A stretch of 64,000 bases of DNA from Pelosinus sp. IPA-1. Its GTDB lineage: Bacteria; Bacillota; Negativicutes; DSM-13327. The notes under the pieces were generated by a model. That model ran no database searches, was not told the origin of the DNA, and was given only the letters and a program-made list of their open reading frames with translations. The position numbers were made by a program, and so were the translations under genes. Position 1 is the stretch's first letter, and every line of letters begins with the position of its first letter. Positions 36,901-45,554 of the stretch are shown here, piece by piece. The stretch lies in NCBI RefSeq assembly GCF_030269905.1, contig NZ_BSVC01000005.1, forward strand, positions 186,001 to 250,000, read 5' to 3'.

Positions 36901-37026
36901 CTATATATAAGTAAAATCTATTTGATTGGTATCATCCATCATTTGCAATATGTCACCAAAGAAAATCACTTTAACAAAGGAAAATCTATTACGTAGCAAG
37001 AACTTAAAGATAATTTATCAAAGATA

Positions 37027-37053
37027 AATTTCATAAGAAAAACTTATGAAATT
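37027..37053. promoter_or_regulatory. LysR-type box upstream of the LysR gene
   Basis: AATTTCATAAG-AAAAA-CTTATGAAATT, an 11-base inverted repeat with 5-base spacer, 22 bases before the LysR start and facing the yfcC operon. The core ATAAGAAAAACTTAT recurs exactly at 38008-38022. Confidence 0.65.
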
Positions 37054-37074
37054 AGTAAGGAGCTTGCACTTGTT

Positions 37075-37941
37075 ATGGATATTAAGCAACTTCAATATTT
37101 TCTTGCCATCGCGGAAGAAGGACAAATAACGAAAGCGGCCAAAAAACTGCATGTAGCCCAACCTGCCCTCAGCCAACAACTGCGTCTGCTTGAAGACGAG
37201 CTAGGTATTCAGCTACTGGAGCGAGGCTCTAGAAAAATCCGCTTAACAGAAGAGGGAATTGCACTCCGCAGTCGCGCTCGGCAACTTGTGGAGTTAATGG
37301 ATACCACCACGCAAGAGCTGAGAGAAATTAATCATGGATTAAAAGGTACTATATCAGTTGGCACGGTCCCATCCGTCGGCACCAAACTCTTGCCGGAACG
37401 AATTCAACTCTTTCACGAACAATATCCGGAAATCAACTTTCAAATCTGGGAAGGTGAAACCTTCGAACTTCTGGATAAGTTAAACCAAGGTATAATTGAT
37501 ATTGGGATTGTAAGAGCTTGTTTTAATATTGAGCCCTATAAATCCATCAGTTTACCGAGTGACCCTATGATAGCAGCCATGCATAAAGATTGGAACATAG
37601 GCAAGCAGCTCAATCATATCAATATGTTAGAGCTTGCTGAAAAGCCACTGTTACTACATAGCGGCGCTGCTCCCCGTATTATTGAGTACTGTCGCCAATA
37701 CGGCTTTGAACCACGCATTCTTTGTAAATCAACTGACGTCAGATCAGTAATCGCACTGGCTGATAAAGGAATCGGCATTGCCATAATCCCAAAATCCTCT
37801 ATGGCGTTTGTTCCTAGCCAAAACCTTCATTACAAGACAATAGCCGACCGTTCCCTAGACCTGGCAACGGTAGTCGTTTGGTTGCGAGACCACCGTCTTC
37901 CGACAGCAGTAAAGAATTTTCTTGAAACATTTATTAGCTAG
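37075..37941 (+). CDS. LysR-family regulator
   Basis: 288 residues. The N-terminal winged helix (ITKAAKKLHVAQPALSQQLR) is followed by the LysR substrate-binding domain (GTISVGTVPSVGTKLLP onward). ATG at 37075 has AAGGAG 12 bases before it. It is divergent from the yfcC-M20 operon, with an inverted repeat in between, so it probably controls that operon and itself. The co-inducer is unknown. Confidence 0.92.
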   Translation: MDIKQLQYFLAIAEEGQITKAAKKLHVAQPALSQQLRLLEDELGIQLLERGSRKIRLTEEGIALRSRARQLVELMDTTTQELREINHGLKGTISVGTVPSVGTKLLPERIQLFHEQYPEINFQIWEGETFELLDKLNQGIIDIGIVRACFNIEPYKSISLPSDPMIAAMHKDWNIGKQLNHINMLELAEKPLLLHSGAAPRIIEYCRQYGFEPRILCKSTDVRSVIALADKGIGIAIIPKSSMAFVPSQNLHYKTIADRSLDLATVVVWLRDHRLPTAVKNFLETFIS

Positions 37942-38007
37942 GCATGTTACATGTGGATTATAACAAGCAACTCCCTATATTACTAATATCGATTACTTAT
38001 TCAATCC

Positions 38008-38022
38008 ATAAGAAAAACTTAT
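38008..38022. promoter_or_regulatory. second exact copy of the LysR-type box
   Basis: ATAAGAAAAACTTAT, identical to the core at 37033-37047, located 66 bases after the LysR stop. It may be a distant binding site or a remnant. Confidence 0.45.
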
Positions 38023-38043
38023 AAAGGGATTGCTTTTACTACA

Positions 38044-38074
38044 AGAACACCTGCCGAAAATCGGCAGGTGTTCT
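38044..38074. terminator. hairpin between convergent LysR and dcyD-like genes
   Basis: AGAACACCTGCCGA and its complement, 14-base arms with a 3-base loop. Confidence 0.75.
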
Positions 38075-38087
38075 ACTTTGTTCCCCT

Positions 38088-38117
38088 TTACTAGTGATGC
38101 AGTTCTGGGTATCATCG
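38088..38117 (-). repeat. 3'-end dispersed repeat, copy 3
   Basis: Reverse strand TGATACCCAGAACTGCAT; third copy of the terminator-proximal element, downstream of the dcyD-like gene. Confidence 0.5.
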
Positions 38118-38134
38118 CTATTAATCATTCCTAT

Positions 38135-39127
38135 TTATTCAGCAAAATAATCTTTGTAATGATATAAAGCGGGTGATCCTCCCGTATGTACAAAGACTAT
38201 ATTTTCATCTTTCTTAAATCGGCCTTGACGAATAAGCCCAATAAGACCAGCAAAAGATTTACCAGTATATACAGGGTCTAATAATATTGCTTCCGTTCTC
38301 GCCATCAATGTTACGGCTTCTACCATTTCAGGAGTAGCTAACGAATATCCAGGTCCAACGTATCCCTCAACACACTCAACTATTTCTTCAGGGAAATCAA
38401 GACCCAATCGCTGCGCTGTTGCCTTGGCATCTTTGCAGATTACTGGGAGTTGGGTTTCATTCGGCCTGCTAATATTGATGCCTACTACTGGAATCCCAGT
38501 ATTGTTTCCCCAAAAACCAATAGCCAACCCTGCATGAGTACCACCACTACCACTCGTGCAAACAACATAGTCAATATCAAGTCCCTTATCAAAGGCTTGC
38601 GCTATAATCTCTTCTGCACAAGCAACATAACCCATTGTACCTACAGCATTGGAGCCACCACCGGGAATAATATATGGTTTTCCCCCTTGACCACGAATAT
38701 CAACCGCTACTTTTTCCATGGCTTCCATTACGTTGGAGCCCCCTGGAACTACAGTAATTCCTGCAACACCCATGAGTTCAAATAAAAAATTGTTTCCAGA
38801 TGCTTTTGCGTTATAACTGCCAGGCACTCGCTCCTCAAGCACCAGATGACAAGCCATACCTTCTTTACAAGCAGCCGCCAAGGTTAAACGACAGTGATTG
38901 GACTGGACGGCACCACAGGTAACCAGTGTATCCGCCCCTTGAGACAAAGCATCCGCAACTAAAAACTCAAGCTTACGAGTCTTGTTGCCGCCCCCTGCCA
39001 ATGCAAGCATATCATCTCTTTTAATCCAAATATTCGGTCCACCCAATTCTTTAGTAAGACGAGGTAAAAATTCTAGTGGAGTTTGTCCTTCTGTATAGCG
39101 CCGCCGCGGAAACTGTGCAAGATTCAT
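38135..39127 (-). CDS. dcyD: D-cysteine desulfhydrase
   Basis: 330 residues of the PLP-dependent ACC deaminase / D-cysteine desulfhydrase family. The PLP lysine lies in GGGNKTRKLE near residue 50; CGAVQSNHCRLTLAAAC and the phosphate loop TSGSGGTHAG follow. It converts D-cysteine to pyruvate, ammonia and hydrogen sulfide. ATG at 39127 follows GGGGTGG; the in-frame ATG at 39145 is less likely. The upstream region has a LysR-type box and a decayed LysR gene, perhaps its former regulator. It is a second sulfide-releasing enzyme in this window. Confidence 0.88.
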   Translation of the reverse strand: MNLAQFPRRRYTEGQTPLEFLPRLTKELGGPNIWIKRDDMLALAGGGNKTRKLEFLVADALSQGADTLVTCGAVQSNHCRLTLAAACKEGMACHLVLEERVPGSYNAKASGNNFLFELMGVAGITVVPGGSNVMEAMEKVAVDIRGQGGKPYIIPGGGSNAVGTMGYVACAEEIIAQAFDKGLDIDYVVCTSGSGGTHAGLAIGFWGNNTGIPVVGINISRPNETQLPVICKDAKATAQRLGLDFPEEIVECVEGYVGPGYSLATPEMVEAVTLMARTEAILLDPVYTGKSFAGLIGLIRQGRFKKDENIVFVHTGGSPALYHYKDYFAE

Positions 39128-39216
39128 CTTTATTCCACCCCTCATAAATTTCCTTTATCTACCATTCAGTATAATCTATAATTAAAAATAAGAAAAATAA
39201 ATAATTCTGATGTTTA

Positions 39217-39240
39217 TGATAAGCGAATACTTATGATCAT
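39217..39240. promoter_or_regulatory. LysR-type inverted repeat upstream of dcyD
   Basis: TGATAAG-CGAATA-CTTATGATCA, similar to the ATAAG-N5-CTTAT boxes near 37033 and 38008 but with a 6-base spacer. It lies between dcyD and the LysR remnant. Confidence 0.5.
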
Positions 39241-39274
39241 TTGTAACCAATACTGATGTAGGATGGTATATAGA

Positions 39275-39483
39275 ATGGATCAACCATTACTTGTCTTTAT
39301 CAACGTCGTGGAAAAAAGAATTTTACACATGCAGCCGATGCATTACATATGACACAACCAGCAGTAAGTCAATATATTCAAAACCTGGAAAGAAAGCTTG
39401 GGACAAAGCTACTGGATCGTAGTAATAATAAATATATACAACTAACAAAAGGCGTACCTAACTTTTTTGGCAAACCTATTTGA
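39275..39483 (+). pseudogene. LysR-family regulator remnant (N-terminal part, frameshifted)
   Basis: From ATG at 39275 the reading starts MDQPLLVFINVVEK. One missing A in the A-run near 39315 shifts the frame, after which FTHAADALHMTQPAVSQYIQ, NLERKLGTKLLDRSNNKY and IQLTKG are read. This is a LysR winged helix. The effector domain is absent; a few LysR-like residues in another frame run to about 39510, before a terminator. It is divergent from dcyD and was probably its regulator. Confidence 0.8.
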
Positions 39484-39520
39484 TAATATCGAAATCATGA
39501 TCCTATACAAGACACAAACT

Positions 39521-39566
39521 AAAAAAATGGCATGAATGCTTACAAGATAAGCATTCATGCCATTTT
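39521..39566. terminator. bidirectional terminator
   Basis: AAAATGGCATGAATGCTTA and its complement, 19-base arms, loop of 5, with A-run before and T-run after. Confidence 0.82.
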
Positions 39567-39572
39567 GCACTG

Positions 39573-39600
39573 TTATATATGATCCGGTTCTGCGTATCAC
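39573..39600 (-). repeat. 3'-end dispersed repeat, copy 4
   Basis: Reverse strand TGATACGCAGAACCGGATCA, the most symmetrical copy (TGAT...ATCA ends). It lies 17 bases after the racemase stop and next to the terminator. Confidence 0.5.
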
Positions 39601-39616
39601 CTATATTGGGCTTACT

Positions 39617-40339
39617 TTAATGAGAAGTAGGTGATTCTAACCTATTTAATAACGGCTTCTCAACAAACCGTATTGCCGCTGCCGCTAGTACAGAGGTGGG
39701 GTCAATTGACGGCCTATTAATATGAAACATTTCAAAGGCAACCGGGAGCTCTGTACAACCCAACACCAATACTTCTGCCCCTTTTTCAAAAAGCTCGTCG
39801 ATTGTTTCATAAAACTGATTCAGGCTGATATTCTTATTGGAAGCCTTGATCCCATTATAAATAACATCCATTACACTCCTCTGTTTCATTGGCGAAGGAA
39901 TCACCAAATCGATTCCCGCCTCCGCTAAGGCTGAATGATACACTCTTGACGTAATGGTCCCATCTGATGCCAGCAACCCAATTTTTCTTATGTTTCTTCT
40001 TTTGATTTCCTGTACCGTTTCTTTCAACATATTTAAAAGTGGAATATCGAAGAAAGGCGTAATCTTATCATAAAAATAATGGGCTGTATTGCATGGCATC
40101 ACTAATACATTTGCCCCCATAGACTGCAGCCTAACACCACTTCTCACCATTTCGGGAATGGGGTCCTCCCCGCCTCCTAATATGGCTTTTGTCCTGTCTG
40201 GAATATTCGTATTACAATCTATACAAATATGGATATGTTCCTGGTCGCACTTGGCATCCGTCATATCTATAATTTTTTTAAACAAATCACACGTAGCTAA
40301 CGAACCCATGCCGCCAATAATACCGATTGATTTTTTCAT
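39617..40339 (-). CDS. aspartate/glutamate racemase family protein
   Basis: 240 residues. The two catalytic cysteines lie in VLVMPCNTAHYF near 82 and VLGCTELP near 195, as in PLP-independent aspartate racemases. The N-terminal IGIIGGMGSLAT is typical. ATG at 40339 follows GGGGGAAAGG. A divergent LysR gene probably controls it. The amino acid is most likely aspartate or glutamate; hydantoin-type substrates are less likely. Confidence 0.88.
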   Translation of the reverse strand: MKKSIGIIGGMGSLATCDLFKKIIDMTDAKCDQEHIHICIDCNTNIPDRTKAILGGGEDPIPEMVRSGVRLQSMGANVLVMPCNTAHYFYDKITPFFDIPLLNMLKETVQEIKRRNIRKIGLLASDGTITSRVYHSALAEAGIDLVIPSPMKQRSVMDVIYNGIKASNKNISLNQFYETIDELFEKGAEVLVLGCTELPVAFEMFHINRPSIDPTSVLAAAAIRFVEKPLLNRLESPTSH

Positions 40340-40467
40340 TGACCTTTCCCCCTGCTTCTAACAAAAACTCTCTTATTTGATTTCATTATAGATTTCAACT
40401 ACAATAGAATCAAATACATATATCGGTATAAATGATATAACCATATGGTTATGCCGGAGGGGGCATC

Positions 40468-41418
40468 ATGTTTAAAGGAAAAGAATATATTTATGAAGTA
40501 TACAAAGAAAAAAGCTTTTCAAAAGCAGCACAAAATCTCTATATCAGCCAACCAGCCTTAAGCGCTTCCATCAAAAAAATTGAAAACCGCCTTGGCTGCT
40601 GTATCTTTGACCGAAGCAGTAATCCTGTTCAATTAACAGAAGCCGGCACCGAATATGTAAAATCCATAGAAAAAATTATGGATATTGAAAATCGGTTTGA
40701 AAACTATCTCAGTAATTTAAACCAATTAAAAACGGGACGCCTTTCCATTGGCGCAAACAATGTGTTTGCTTCCTTTATTCTTCCGGCAATCATCACAAGA
40801 TTCACTAATAAATACCCGTCGATTAAAGTAAATCTAGTCGAAGCCAATAGTACTCATTTAGAAGAACAATTATTTTCAGGCGCACTTGATTTTGTCATTG
40901 ATAATTACCCTTTAAATGAACAAACCTATGAAAAACACTTATTCTGCCGCGAGTCCCTGATTCTTGCCGTTCCTCAAGAGTTTGCTTCAAACAGTCTCGC
41001 CCAAGAATATCAGTTAACAATTGATGATATCCGCCAAGGAACACACTTAAACCCAGCGACAAAGCCCGTTCCTTTATCCTTATTTACCCACGATCCATTC
41101 ATTTTTTTACGGGCTGGGAACGACACGCGAATGCGTACAGACAAAATTTTTCAAGAACACGGCATTACACCCAAGATTATTTTAGAATTAGATCAGTTAG
41201 CTACCGCTTATAATGTTTCCTGTTACGGCATGGCAATTACCATCATCAGCGATACCTTAGCGCAAAAAGCAAGCGATCCTTCCAATATGCTATATTACAA
41301 AATAGATAGTACTCACACATTCCGCAACGTATACTTCTACAATAAACAAAATAAATATATCACCAAAGCCATGGAAGAATTTATAAAAATAGCACAACAT
41401 ACAGATAGCAAACACTAA
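40468..41418 (+). CDS. LysR-family regulator
   Basis: 316 residues. The winged helix (FSKAAQNLYISQPALSASIK) is N-terminal; the effector domain begins at RLSIGANNVFASFILP. ATG at 40468 follows GGAGGGGGCATC. It is divergent from the racemase gene, its probable target. Confidence 0.92.
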   Translation: MFKGKEYIYEVYKEKSFSKAAQNLYISQPALSASIKKIENRLGCCIFDRSSNPVQLTEAGTEYVKSIEKIMDIENRFENYLSNLNQLKTGRLSIGANNVFASFILPAIITRFTNKYPSIKVNLVEANSTHLEEQLFSGALDFVIDNYPLNEQTYEKHLFCRESLILAVPQEFASNSLAQEYQLTIDDIRQGTHLNPATKPVPLSLFTHDPFIFLRAGNDTRMRTDKIFQEHGITPKIILELDQLATAYNVSCYGMAITIISDTLAQKASDPSNMLYYKIDSTHTFRNVYFYNKQNKYITKAMEEFIKIAQHTDSKH

Positions 41419-41469
41419 CTACATCGATAGTTTTCCAATTTAAACCCTACCCAATTGTCTAAAACAAAT

Positions 41470-41507
41470 GCCTTCAACCCTTCTACGTATCAGGGCTGAA
41501 GGCGTTT
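41470..41507. terminator. bidirectional hairpin terminator
   Basis: GCCTTCAACCCT pairs with AGGGCTGAAGGC (one mismatch) and is followed by GTTTTCC. Confidence 0.7.
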
Positions 41508-41539
41508 TCCTCGTTACCAGTGGTACTGCAAATTATAAA

Positions 41540-42298
41540 TCACCAAGGAATTTCTTTTGCCAGTTCATTATATACCCGCATAAATTGCGATTCTGAAATT
41601 GTTTTATTCTTAGTATAGTCGCTAAAGTATTTCCAGGAATCCTCTTCATCTAAGACACCATCTTTGGTCCGAATCTGCGAAAAACTACCGGTTCTGATAT
41701 GCCTTGATCCGAAGGCACGTAGTGATAAAACCCTTACAAACTTTGGGTTGGGACTCATATTAATTTTAATGGTACGGTAATCATGATTACTAAACTGTAA
41801 TGAAGCCAATGTCTTAGAGGCGATTCGAATCATAAAGTCCAATAACAGCTGATTGGCAATCGGCGTTTCAAAACGACACCACAGGTGATAGCCCCGGCCA
41901 CTTTTAATACTAACCGTCTCCATGCCGTATTTTCCAAGATGCTGCTCTAAATAGTCTACGGCAAGCTCTATCTCCGGTATGATTGCATTATTATTGGCTT
42001 TAAAGTTATTGTCTAAATTAAAACAACATGTGTTATTTGCCGTATCATCAAAATATAGGCAAGCATTATACTCTTGCTTTACATGTCCTTGCAGTAATTT
42101 CTTTCTACGGGACTCCGAGACATTGAGCAACCTGTATTTATGGATAAAATTGCTTTCCATCTGCCCATAATCCAGTTTCACATTGTCTGCAACAAGTTCA
42201 TCGATAAAAGCAAAGCCGTACTTCTTATTTTCTATTTTCACTTTATCCTTACGCATGGTCTGATAGAAAACATCGATCAGCTCTACTCTTGTATCCAT
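41540..42298 (-). CDS. primase-like (AEP-type) protein, uncertain
   Basis: 252 residues, not a firmly recognised family. The segment SIKSGRGYHLWCRFETP resembles the sGRGxHxW strand (motif II) of archaeo-eukaryotic primase small-subunit folds. An acidic strand CLYFDDTANNT, or FNLDNN just after it, could be motif I, and PKFVRVLSLRAFGSRH could hold motif III. If so it would make or bind short primers or act as a nucleotidyltransferase; activity is unproven. ATG at 42298 follows GAGGAG and overlaps the upstream HAD gene by 16 bases, so the two proteins are co-translated. Confidence 0.5.
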   Translation of the reverse strand: MDTRVELIDVFYQTMRKDKVKIENKKYGFAFIDELVADNVKLDYGQMESNFIHKYRLLNVSESRRKKLLQGHVKQEYNACLYFDDTANNTCCFNLDNNFKANNNAIIPEIELAVDYLEQHLGKYGMETVSIKSGRGYHLWCRFETPIANQLLLDFMIRIASKTLASLQFSNHDYRTIKINMSPNPKFVRVLSLRAFGSRHIRTGSFSQIRTKDGVLDEEDSWKYFSDYTKNKTISESQFMRVYNELAKEIPW

Positions 42299-42855
42299 TG
42301 TTTTATCTCCTCAAATCTAGTAAATCCTTTTGCTGCATGGAAAGAAACTGAACTATGCTTGTCCATAATAGGATAATACACCTTAATGCCATATCGCTCA
42401 CCATGAATCATATTTAAAATATCATCATCAATTAAATGGGGTATATCCCATAGTTTACAAAATACAATTTTGTTTAAGGCCATAAAAAAATAATCATAGG
42501 GAATGTCATTGTCTTGCAGCCACTTTTTCGTACAGTCCCCTGTCAAACGCAAATTTCGTTTTGTACAAATAACGACTTTCCAGCCATTCTCTTTTAGCCA
42601 ATGCATAAACGCTACTCCGTCCGGGTTTACCTGTGCCAAACCATAACACTGCTCATGTATACGATAACGAAAATCGGAAAACTTACTCGTCAAAAATTTA
42701 CTTTCAGGAAAAACATCACGTTTTACCAAATCAAGATATGTATCAAATTCCTCACGAGATAAGCCATAAGAATCATTATATACAAACGTAGCACGCCCTA
42801 AGATATCTGAAAAATTATTCAATACATTGTCAATATCAACAGCAATTACTTTCAT
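42283..42855 (-). CDS. HAD-family 5'(3')-deoxyribonucleotidase-like protein
   Basis: 190 residues. HAD motif I is VDIDNVLNN near residue 7 (DxD nucleophile pair), motif II is VVICTKRN, and a late LIDDDI gives the metal-binding acids. This is the NT5C-type layout, which removes phosphate from nucleoside monophosphates. ATG at 42855 follows GAGG by 8 bases. It is the first gene of an overlapping pair with a primase-like protein, which suggests a nucleotide-linked joint task. Confidence 0.75.
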   Translation of the reverse strand: MKVIAVDIDNVLNNFSDILGRATFVYNDSYGLSREEFDTYLDLVKRDVFPESKFLTSKFSDFRYRIHEQCYGLAQVNPDGVAFMHWLKENGWKVVICTKRNLRLTGDCTKKWLQDNDIPYDYFFMALNKIVFCKLWDIPHLIDDDILNMIHGERYGIKVYYPIMDKHSSVSFHAAKGFTRFEEIKQWIQE

Positions 42856-42972
42856 ACGGTGCACCTCATCTTATAGTACCGGTCATTATTTTGTTGCCAC
42901 ATTTATTTAACATTCCTTTATTCATCATCGCAGAGAAAAATTAATATAGGATTAAATTTTTCCCGGGAAATA

Positions 42973-43027
42973 AATAAATCCGTCTACAGCCTCTTACTTT
43001 TTATCAGGCTGTCGACGGATTTATTTT
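42973..43027. terminator. large hairpin upstream of the tRNA gene
   Basis: AATAAATCCGTC and ACAGCCT pair with AGGCTGT and GACGGATTTATT, one mismatch between them, with T-rich tails both ways. There is no gene end beside it on the forward strand. Confidence 0.65.
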
Positions 43028-43169
43028 AGTAGCTTTATAATTACCAAGTTTGACGGAACAACTGTTATCATATGACCTAGGGCTGAAATGCATTATTATA
43101 TTAAATTGGAGTTTTTTTGATTCTATTATATTAAATATTGGTAATTTATGGTACAATGATGTTATCATT

Positions 43170-43245
43170 GGGGGCGTAGCTCAGTTGGGAGAGCGCTTGG
43201 TTCGCATTCAAGAGGTCATGGGTTCGAATCCCACCGTCTCCACCA
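43170..43245 (+). tRNA. tRNA-Ala (CGC)
   Basis: 76 bases with the full cloverleaf. Acceptor GGGGGCG pairs with CGTCTCC (two G-T pairs), D-stem GCTC/GAGC, anticodon stem CTTGG/TCAAG with loop TTCGCAT (anticodon CGC, decoding GCG), a 5-base variable loop, T-loop TTCGAAT, and an encoded CCA end. An extended -10 TGGTACAAT lies 12 bases upstream and a terminator follows directly. Confidence 0.95.
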
Positions 43246-43254
43246 TAAGAAATG

Positions 43255-43288
43255 AAAGGCTTCGCAGTATACCTGCGAAGCCTTTTTT
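43255..43288 (+). terminator. terminator of the tRNA gene
   Basis: AAAGGCTTCGCAG pairs with CTGCGAAGCCTTT and ends in a T-run. The stop codon of the convergent cutC gene lies inside the T-run. Confidence 0.85.
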
Positions 43289-43976
43289 AATGGAAACCAA
43301 ACTGATTAACGATTGTAACTAATGAGGCTAGCTTTTCTGCATTGATTTCTCCAAAAGAAGAAGTATTCTCACGGATGGCTGTGCCAAAATGATACTCTGG
43401 GGCCCTAGTTTCGGTGATAATTTGTTTTATGTTTTTTAAATTCAACCCGCCTCCTACCAAAACCCGGAGCGATCCTGCATTGGCAATCATTTGTTTGATT
43501 CTGGATAGATTATCTAAGATATCTCCCTTACCGCCTGAAGTAAGAACCCTTTTTATCTGTGAATACTTAGCCAACACGGTAATGCCGTTTACAGGATCAG
43601 CCAGTTCGTCAATGGCTCTATGAAAGGTAACTTCCAGATCCCCACATACTTCTAGCAGTTTCGCTAGAGAATTCTCACAGATTCTATTATTTTTATCCAA
43701 AACGCCGAGAACCACGCCATTTGCTTTTAACTGCTTGGCGATCAAAATATCTTCTTTCATTACATTCAATTCATCATCTGTATACACAAATGATTTCGCG
43801 TGGGGTCGAATCATTACATTAACGGGTATCTTCACACTTTCTATCACTTTTTTTATCAGCCCATAACTCGGTGTCAGACCACCTTCCGTCAGCGCACTGA
43901 TCAACTCGATTCGGTTGGCACCAGAAGCTTCTATTCTTTTTGCATCTTCCACAGTGGTTGCGATGATCTCAAGCAT
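43287..43976 (-). CDS. cutC: copper homeostasis protein CutC
   Basis: 229 residues of the CutC TIM-barrel family. It opens with LEIIATTVEDAKRIEASGAN and holds ELISALTEGGLTPS and VTFHRAIDE. The role in copper handling is known by association only, and the true substrate of the barrel is unsettled. ATG at 43976 follows GGGGGGAAG. It is a single gene; its stop overlaps the tRNA terminator. Confidence 0.92.
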   Translation of the reverse strand: MLEIIATTVEDAKRIEASGANRIELISALTEGGLTPSYGLIKKVIESVKIPVNVMIRPHAKSFVYTDDELNVMKEDILIAKQLKANGVVLGVLDKNNRICENSLAKLLEVCGDLEVTFHRAIDELADPVNGITVLAKYSQIKRVLTSGGKGDILDNLSRIKQMIANAGSLRVLVGGGLNLKNIKQIITETRAPEYHFGTAIRENTSSFGEINAEKLASLVTIVNQFGFH

Positions 43977-44056
43977 TTTCTTCCCCCCTCAATGCAGCAG
44001 CATTGTTAATAGCAATTTTCACACTCATGCTACTCCCGATACACATGATTGGCTAT

Positions 44057-45502
44057 TTACGTGATCTGATCCCATGTTCTTCGATAAGAGCTGGACTCAC
44101 TTGTAAGTGTGAGCTCTTTTTCGGCACGAGTGACTGCGGTATAAAGCCATCTCGGATTATTGCGAAAAGCGTCTTGGTGGACGAAGACCTTTTCCCATTG
44201 ACTGCCTTGGCTTTTATGAGCAGTGATCACATAGCCGTAGGTGGCGATAGATACTTCTTTGGAAAGTTCATTTTTTCGACTAATGGCGTTTTTATCATAC
44301 CAGTCAACAGGAAAATGTTCCTTCACATCGAGGAACTGGGCATGATAGACGGAAGACTTCTCGATGGCGGGAAGGAGCAGGATTTTGTGGTTATTGTTTG
44401 TAATCAGATACGCCCGAACGGTGCTAGGAGATTCCTCAGCGTTTCCTCGAATCGGCAAAATCTTGGCAGTGATGACGGTGACTTCATCTAGTGTCAAGCG
44501 ATCGCCATTGACAAAACGTGTACCATTGCCAATAAAGAGGATTCGGTCACCATTTTGGGGTTCATCCGTGCTATTTTCGCCGAATTTGACTTGACGAGCT
44601 TTTTGGTTGAGGATGAGTCTTGCTTTGTTCGTGCCAATGATGAAAATACTATCTTCGTTTTGGACGACTGACTGGAGAAAGGCTCGGGCCGTGGCTTGCT
44701 TACCTAGTATCCGCACTGCTCCCCGGGACTCGTTCGGAACAATGATCTGTTTAAGATTTCTAAGGCAGGTTGCATACAGTAGAATCTCACTGCTGGCGCC
44801 TTGACGCTTTACCTCGGTCAGTTCAAAATTTTTGTTATGGAGGATTTCTGGATCGTCACCGACGGGTTCTAATTGAAAGCTGTCGCCAAAGAAAATGACT
44901 TTTGCCTTCGCGGATTGCACTTCGTTGATGAGATCACTATAAACACTTCTGCTAATCATGGAGGCTTCGTCTACGAGAATGAGATGATAAGACTTAAAGG
45001 TAACACTCGGTACCCAATCGCCAGTATCAGGATCAGGAGAACCATAGAGGATGGAGTGAAGGGTTTTAAAAACGACTTTGATATCACCGAATTTTTCCTT
45101 CAACACCTTAACCGCTTGGTTGGTGGGAGCTGTGATGATACATTCATATTTAAGGGATAGCCCATATTTGACGATGTTCTCCGCTATCGTTGTTTTTCCT
45201 GTGCCAGCATAACCAGCCAGAATATAGCTGGATTCTTTTTGACTTAATAAGAAGGCGTCGATTTCCTTTAAAGCTATTTCTTGCTGTGCGGTATAGGCTA
45301 TGGGATTGCTACGAAGGGTGAGAATGTCATCATTCGATACGATATCGGGAACAAACTCTTCTTCTACGGCTTCTTTTTTCGTTTCTTTGATTGGCTTCAT
45401 TCGAGTTTTCCGAGGTTTAGACTCGCGATCCAAGGGAAATGAAATGAGTGCAAGCTGCTCAATATCGGACTCTTTTTTACCACTTATTTTAGTAAAACTC
45501 AT
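44057..45502 (-). CDS. Dda/RecD2-like SF1 DNA helicase
   Basis: 481 residues. After a charged N-terminal extension (about 1-70), the helicase core shows Walker A AGYAGTGKTT near 97-106, LILVDEASMIS (motif II), FFGDSFQLEPVG (motif III) and a C-terminal UvrD_C_2 segment TYGYVITAHKSQGSQWE with YTAVTRA (motif VI). It resembles phage T4 Dda, a 5'-3' helicase. ATG at 45502 follows GAGGTGGG. A phage or plasmid origin is possible but nothing phage-like lies beside it. Confidence 0.87.
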   Translation of the reverse strand: MSFTKISGKKESDIEQLALISFPLDRESKPRKTRMKPIKETKKEAVEEEFVPDIVSNDDILTLRSNPIAYTAQQEIALKEIDAFLLSQKESSYILAGYAGTGKTTIAENIVKYGLSLKYECIITAPTNQAVKVLKEKFGDIKVVFKTLHSILYGSPDPDTGDWVPSVTFKSYHLILVDEASMISRSVYSDLINEVQSAKAKVIFFGDSFQLEPVGDDPEILHNKNFELTEVKRQGASSEILLYATCLRNLKQIIVPNESRGAVRILGKQATARAFLQSVVQNEDSIFIIGTNKARLILNQKARQVKFGENSTDEPQNGDRILFIGNGTRFVNGDRLTLDEVTVITAKILPIRGNAEESPSTVRAYLITNNNHKILLLPAIEKSSVYHAQFLDVKEHFPVDWYDKNAISRKNELSKEVSIATYGYVITAHKSQGSQWEKVFVHQDAFRNNPRWLYTAVTRAEKELTLTSESSSYRRTWDQIT

Positions 45503-45554
45503 ATTCCCACCTCTTTGCCTTCACCTTTTAATCAGAGTACTATTACTCAATTCA

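Noticed and set aside
36900-37025. T-box leader before the YfcC gene
   Set aside because: No GGGTGG-type T-box antiterminator sequence or specifier stem was found.
44057-45502. Dda-like helicase as part of a mobile element
   Set aside because: No integrase, replication or transfer gene lies beside it; neighbours are ordinary chromosomal genes (cutC, MATE).
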